Assembly: GCA_902803675.1 (NCBI GenBank)
Contig: CADCQZ010000345.1
Location: 1 to 8,543, forward strand
Reading direction: 5' to 3'
Length of the DNA: 8,543 nt
Source of the DNA: an uncultured Eubacteriales bacterium
GTDB taxonomy: Bacteria > Bacillota_A > Clostridia > Christensenellales > Aristaeellaceae
Below are positions 5,481 through 8,543 of the stretch, in pieces. The position numbers and the translations under genes are program-made. The notes beneath the pieces are model-generated. The model saw nothing but the letters and a program-made list of their open reading frames with translations. It was not told the origin of the DNA and searched no databases. The stretch's first letter is position 1, and each line of letters begins with the position of its first letter.

Positions 5481-6587
5481 TTGAAGAAGATGAGCAAGAA
5501 AACCAGAAGCAATCTGCTCAACGCCCTCCTGATCGTGGGAACGATCGGAGCGGTGCTGATCATCGGCGCCGCGAACGGCGATATAGACGACGCGTGGCGC
5601 ACCATGATCAGCGCCGATCCCGGATACCTGGCCCTGGCGGTGGTCTCCTTCTGTGTATTCGTTTTTTTCGAAGCCATGACCACCTATATGTTCTTTCGCT
5701 ACCAGGACCTGCGCGTCCGCATGGGCACCTGTGTGCTGGTGACGCTGATCGGCCTGTTTTATTCCAACGTGACCCCCGGTTCCACCGGCGGACAGCCCCT
5801 GCAGGTGATCACCCTGAAAAAGCGGGGCGTTCCCTCCGGGTATACCACATCGGCCCTGGCCGTCAAGTTTTTCTGTTTTCAATGCGCGCTTCTGATCCTG
5901 GGCACGGTCCTGTGGATCATGAACTGGGACTTCAGCTTCGAGCACATCGGCGCCGTCCGCTGGCTGATCTATCTGGGATATTTCATCAACAGCCTGGGAG
6001 TGGCCGGCGTGGTGCTGCTGGCGATCAACCGGACCATGGTTCGGAACACGCTGATGTTTTTTATCCGTTTCGGGCAGAAGATACGTCTGGTCAAGGACCT
6101 TGACAAGACCACACGGCGCCTGGACAAGGCACTAAACGACTTCCACACCAGCGTGGACATGATGACCCATCAGCCCCGGCGACTGTTTTGCATTTTTCTC
6201 GTATCCTGCGTGCAGGTGATGGGGCTGATGAGCATCGTCTATTTCGTGACCCTGGCCCTGGGCGTGACCGAATACAGCTACCTTCAGATCGTAACGCTGC
6301 AGTTCCTGCTGTATATCGGGGTATCCTTCACGCCGACGCCCGGCGCTTCCGGCAGCCAGGAGGGCGGCTTTTACCTGATCTTCAGCCGCATATTTCCGGC
6401 GGGAAAGATCCTGGGCGCTCTGCTGGTATGGCGTTTCTTCACCTATTACCTTTCCATGATCATCAGCCTGATATTCGGAGTCCTGCTCGACAGCGTCAGG
6501 ACCATGCGGGGCACCATCAAAAAAGTGGAGCTGCCCCGGGGCCTGAAGCACATGCCTGACTGGGAGGAAGAGCATGAAACTGATTAA
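5481..6587 (+). CDS. YbhN/UPF0104-type multi-pass membrane protein (MprF flippase-like domain)
   Basis: This 368-residue protein belongs to the lysylphosphatidylglycerol-synthase transmembrane family, which includes YbhN, archaeal AglD and the flippase half of MprF. It has about eight hydrophobic segments, around residues 11-31, 49-69, 83-96, 124-147, 159-182, 235-260, 267-283 and 309-337. Conserved loop motifs are visible at SNVTPGSTGGQP (95-106) and FTPTPGASGSQEGGF (283-297). A basic, probably cytoplasmic loop lies at about 196-234. No C-terminal aminoacyl-PG synthase (DUF2156) domain is present, so it should not make lysyl-PG itself. Lipid translocation is a family-based inference. I take the TTG at 5481 because AGAGG at 5467-5471 lies nine bases upstream and an in-frame TAA at 5454 limits extension. 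The ATG at 5490 is a possible alternative, but the site would be 18 bases away. The 3' end overlaps the CHAP gene by 14 bases, which indicates an operon and probable coupling. Confidence 0.9.
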   Translation: MKKMSKKTRSNLLNALLIVGTIGAVLIIGAANGDIDDAWRTMISADPGYLALAVVSFCVFVFFEAMTTYMFFRYQDLRVRMGTCVLVTLIGLFYSNVTPGSTGGQPLQVITLKKRGVPSGYTTSALAVKFFCFQCALLILGTVLWIMNWDFSFEHIGAVRWLIYLGYFINSLGVAGVVLLAINRTMVRNTLMFFIRFGQKIRLVKDLDKTTRRLDKALNDFHTSVDMMTHQPRRLFCIFLVSCVQVMGLMSIVYFVTLALGVTEYSYLQIVTLQFLLYIGVSFTPTPGASGSQEGGFYLIFSRIFPAGKILGALLVWRFFTYYLSMIISLIFGVLLDSVRTMRGTIKKVELPRGLKHMPDWEEEHETD

Positions 6588-7479
6588 ACGCGTCACTGCC
6601 CTGCTGATGTGCCTGTGTCTCCTTCCCCTGTGCGCTCTTTGCGAGGAGGAAGCGGGAGACGATTTCTTCGCTTACCCCAACAAGCCCCTGGCGCTGCGGC
6701 CGGGAGACACGTTCACGCTGCCCGAAACGCCCGTTTCCTGGACCAGCGACGCCCCGGAAGTGGCGCAGGTGGCAGGTGACGCCATCACGGCGCGCAACGA
6801 AGGCTTCGCCACGATCGTATGCACCGACGCGGAAGGCCTGGAGACGTACTATGACGTCACCGTGGACGAAAACGCCCTGCCCCACCTCATCCGCGCCGCC
6901 ATCGACCTGGCCCTGGGGGAATGGGAAGAGAACCTGGGCAAGACCTTTACCGACAGGAACAAGTACACGATCTGGTACTGCGGCAAAGGGGCCGGCTGCC
7001 ATTTCGGCTGGTGCGGCGGCTTTGTGGGCTACTGCCTGGACAAAGCCGGCGTGCCGATGGATGACTACAACGAATCCTATCCCCACGAAGGCGGTGTCCC
7101 CTATGCCGTGTTCGCGGCGGGCGTGGGCAAGATCCTCAAGGGCTATACCAAGATGGAGCGCCTGAGCGAAGTCCCCCGGCCGGGCTACCTGGTCATCTAC
7201 GGGCAGCGCAAACGCTATGACACCATCCACGTGGGCATGATCACCGACGTGACCGACAGAGAGGACGGCACTTACGTGATCAGGACCGTCGAGGGCAATG
7301 TGTCCAGCCGGATCAAGCGGTACTGCTATCTGTATGACAGCACCAATACCGATCAGCACAATTACTCGGCCCTTCCCGAGGATGAATGGACCGAACGGGA
7401 CATCTACCAGTACACGATCCACCAGAAGGACTGGTTCATCTATCGGTTCTGCGCCACCTGGCTGCCGGAAGAGGACTGA
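6574..7479 (+). CDS. Secreted CHAP-domain protein with Big_2-like segment, putative cell-wall amidase/peptidase
   Basis: The 301-residue product begins with a typical signal peptide: KLIKR, then a hydrophobic, Cys-rich core to about residue 23, then an acidic start of the mature protein. There is no proper lipobox. Residues about 38-97 resemble a bacterial Ig-like (Big_2) domain (VSWTSDAPEVAQVAGDAITA and following). After a helical linker comes a CHAP-type cysteine peptidase fold with C147 in HFGWCGGFVGYCL, H219 in DTIHVGMITDV and E240/N242 in TVEGNVSS as the likely catalytic residues. CHAP enzymes cleave peptidoglycan amide bonds or crosslinks outside the membrane, and the exact bond cannot be told here. 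The usual GD before the central strand is replaced by PRPGYLVIY. Four cysteines cluster at 136, 142, 147 and 154. The ATG at 6574 follows GGAGG (6563-6567) by six bases and overlaps the membrane-protein gene. A terminator hairpin spans its stop codon. An NlpC/P60 assignment is the main alternative. Confidence 0.84.
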   Translation: MKLIKRVTALLMCLCLLPLCALCEEEAGDDFFAYPNKPLALRPGDTFTLPETPVSWTSDAPEVAQVAGDAITARNEGFATIVCTDAEGLETYYDVTVDENALPHLIRAAIDLALGEWEENLGKTFTDRNKYTIWYCGKGAGCHFGWCGGFVGYCLDKAGVPMDDYNESYPHEGGVPYAVFAAGVGKILKGYTKMERLSEVPRPGYLVIYGQRKRYDTIHVGMITDVTDREDGTYVIRTVEGNVSSRIKRYCYLYDSTNTDQHNYSALPEDEWTERDIYQYTIHQKDWFIYRFCATWLPEED

Positions 7480-7493
7480 CCGGCAGCCTTTTT
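7460..7493 (+). terminator. Intrinsic terminator at the end of the CHAP gene
   Basis: GGCTGCCGG (7460-7468) pairs perfectly over nine bases with CCGGCAGCC (7480-7488), closing an 11-base loop, and is followed directly by TTTTT (7489-7493). The CHAP stop codon TGA (7477-7479) is the last triplet of the loop. The U-tract ends only 16 bases before the dnaE start codon, so the element could act as a partial terminator or attenuator for dnaE if dnaE has no promoter of its own. Confidence 0.9.
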
Positions 7494-7509
7494 CTGTCAA
7501 GGAGGCACT

Positions 7510-8543
7510 ATGGCATTCGCCCACCTGCATCTGCATACGGAATACTCCTTATTGGACGGCGCCTGCCGCATCAAGGCCCTGCCGAAGATCATCAAGGACC
7601 TGGGCATGGACGCCTGCGCCGTCACGGATCACGGCGTGATGTACGGCGCGGTGGACTTCTATACCGCCTGCAAAAAGGAAGGCATCCATCCGGTCATCGG
7701 ATGTGAGATGTACGTGTGCAGGGACCGGTTCGACCGCAGCGTGCTCAACAGGGACATCGCTCACCTGATCCTGCTGTGCGAGAACCAGACCGGTTACAGG
7801 AACCTGATGCTCCTGGACTCCCTGGCCTTCACCGAGGGATTCTATTATAAGCCGCGGATCGATTACGCTCTGCTGGAAAAACACCACGAGGGGCTCATCG
7901 CCCTGAGCGCCTGCCTGAGTGGTGACCTGAACAAGCTCCTGCTCAGGAACGATCTGGACGCCGCGGAGGAATACGCCCGGAACATGGAGAGGATCATGGG
8001 CCGGGACCATTTCTACATCGAACTGATGGATCACGGCCTGCCGGATGAGAAGAACGTGCTACCGGGCCTCATCGAGATATCCCGGCGCACCGGCATACCC
8101 ACCGTGGCCACCAACGACTGCCATTACCTCAGGCGCGAGGACGCCGATGCCCAGGAAGTGCTCATGTGCATCCAGACCGGCAAGACCCTGGATGACGAGA
8201 ACCGCATGCGCATGGAGACGCGGGAGCTCTACGTGAAGAGTGAAGAAGAAATGCTCAGGCTCTTCCCGGAGCAGCCCGAAGCGGTGGAGATGGCCCACGC
8301 CATCGCCCACCGCTGCCACGTGGATTTCGACTTCACCAAACGTTACCTGCCCGCCTTCGCCGTGCCCAAAGAGGACGGCACCGCCGAAAACATGCTGCGG
8401 CGTCTGTGCCATGAAGGCTTCGCCCAAAGATACCGCGCCGATGACGAGGCCGCGAACGAGCGGTTGAAATACGAGCTCAAAGTGATCCATGACATGGGCT
8501 TTGACGACTACTTCCTGATCGTGTGGGACTTCGTGAAATACGC
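7510..8543 (+). CDS. dnaE: DNA polymerase III alpha subunit, DnaE type, 3'-truncated by the window edge
   Basis: DnaE is the catalytic subunit of the replicative DNA polymerase III. The first 344 codons are present. The product opens directly with the PHP domain (MAFAHLHLHTEYSLLDG), as in DnaE and unlike PolC, which has OB and exonuclease regions. Candidate metal ligands of the PHP site are all present: H7 and H9, D16, H41 in TDHG, E66 in GCEMYV, H85, C134 in LSACLSG, and D203 and H205 in TNDCHYL. E. coli DnaE has lost several of these. The segment ELKVIHDMGFDDYFLIVWDF at the window end begins the polymerase palm region, so the catalytic aspartates lie outside. The ATG at 7510 follows AAGGAGG (7499-7505) by four bases. 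The gene follows the CHAP stop by 30 bases with a terminator in between, and I see no convincing promoter in that gap. Confidence 0.97.
   Translation, partial: MAFAHLHLHTEYSLLDGACRIKALPKIIKDLGMDACAVTDHGVMYGAVDFYTACKKEGIHPVIGCEMYVCRDRFDRSVLNRDIAHLILLCENQTGYRNLMLLDSLAFTEGFYYKPRIDYALLEKHHEGLIALSACLSGDLNKLLLRNDLDAAEEYARNMERIMGRDHFYIELMDHGLPDEKNVLPGLIEISRRTGIPTVATNDCHYLRREDADAQEVLMCIQTGKTLDDENRMRMETRELYVKSEEEMLRLFPEQPEAVEMAHAIAHRCHVDFDFTKRYLPAFAVPKEDGTAENMLRRLCHEGFAQRYRADDEAANERLKYELKVIHDMGFDDYFLIVWDFVKY

Noticed and set aside
6574..6645. Possible lipoprotein signal in the CHAP protein (Cys20 or Cys23)
   Set aside because: The residues before the cysteines (LPL-C and CAL-C) do not fit a lipobox. 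A Sec signal cleaved by signal peptidase I fits better.
6517..7536. Minus-strand open frame of 339 codons opposite the CHAP gene
   Set aside because: The plus strand has a signal peptide, CHAP motifs, a ribosome binding site and a terminator. The antisense product is Val/His/Gly-rich with no recognisable family.

Overview
The window reads as chromosomal housekeeping DNA from a GC-rich member of the Bacillota, most likely class Clostridia (GC looks close to 60% by eye). This rests on clostridial-style versions of MurC and Lgt, a MtaB-type methylthiotransferase, a stand-alone domain of the Bacillota fatty-acid-kinase protein FakA/YloV, strong AAGGAGG-type ribosome binding sites, sigma-A-like promoters, and intrinsic terminators placed right at stop codons. 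I cannot name the genus. There is no sign of phage, insertion sequences, CRISPR, tRNA or rRNA. All nine genes appear intact, apart from the two cut by the window edges.

Layout. Bases 1-1203 (+) hold the 3' part of murC (peptidoglycan precursor ligase). Facing it is a compact minus-strand operon read from about 3700 down to 1232: lgt (lipoprotein lipidation), a serine beta-lactamase-like (S12-type) hydrolase without a signal peptide, and recX (RecA modulator). Its three genes overlap by 11 and 8 bases, and it ends in an intrinsic terminator. Divergent from lgt, at 3744-5042 (+), is mtaB, which modifies tRNA at A37. The two genes share an 83-base promoter region in which the -10 boxes of the two strands overlap. 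The 3' end of mtaB overlaps that of a convergent 83-codon gene (5033-5284, -), a free-standing homologue of the FakA middle domain.

Bases 5285-5480 form a second divergent promoter region. From it a two-gene operon runs to the right: a YbhN/MprF-type multi-pass membrane protein (5481-6587), then, overlapping it by 14 bases, a secreted CHAP-domain protein with a Big_2-like segment (6574-7479). A perfect 9-bp terminator hairpin closes this operon. The replicative polymerase gene dnaE starts only 16 bases after the terminator U-tract, at 7510, and runs off the window.

Functionally, much of the window concerns the cell envelope: MurC, Lgt, the S12 hydrolase, the putative flippase-like protein and the CHAP protein. 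The rest covers DNA replication and recombination (DnaE, RecX) and tRNA modification (MtaB). The points most worth a second look are the stand-alone FakA middle domain with a Cys-to-Asp change, the flippase-like/CHAP gene pair, the terminator wedged between the CHAP gene and dnaE, and two terminators whose loops contain the stop codon of the upstream gene.
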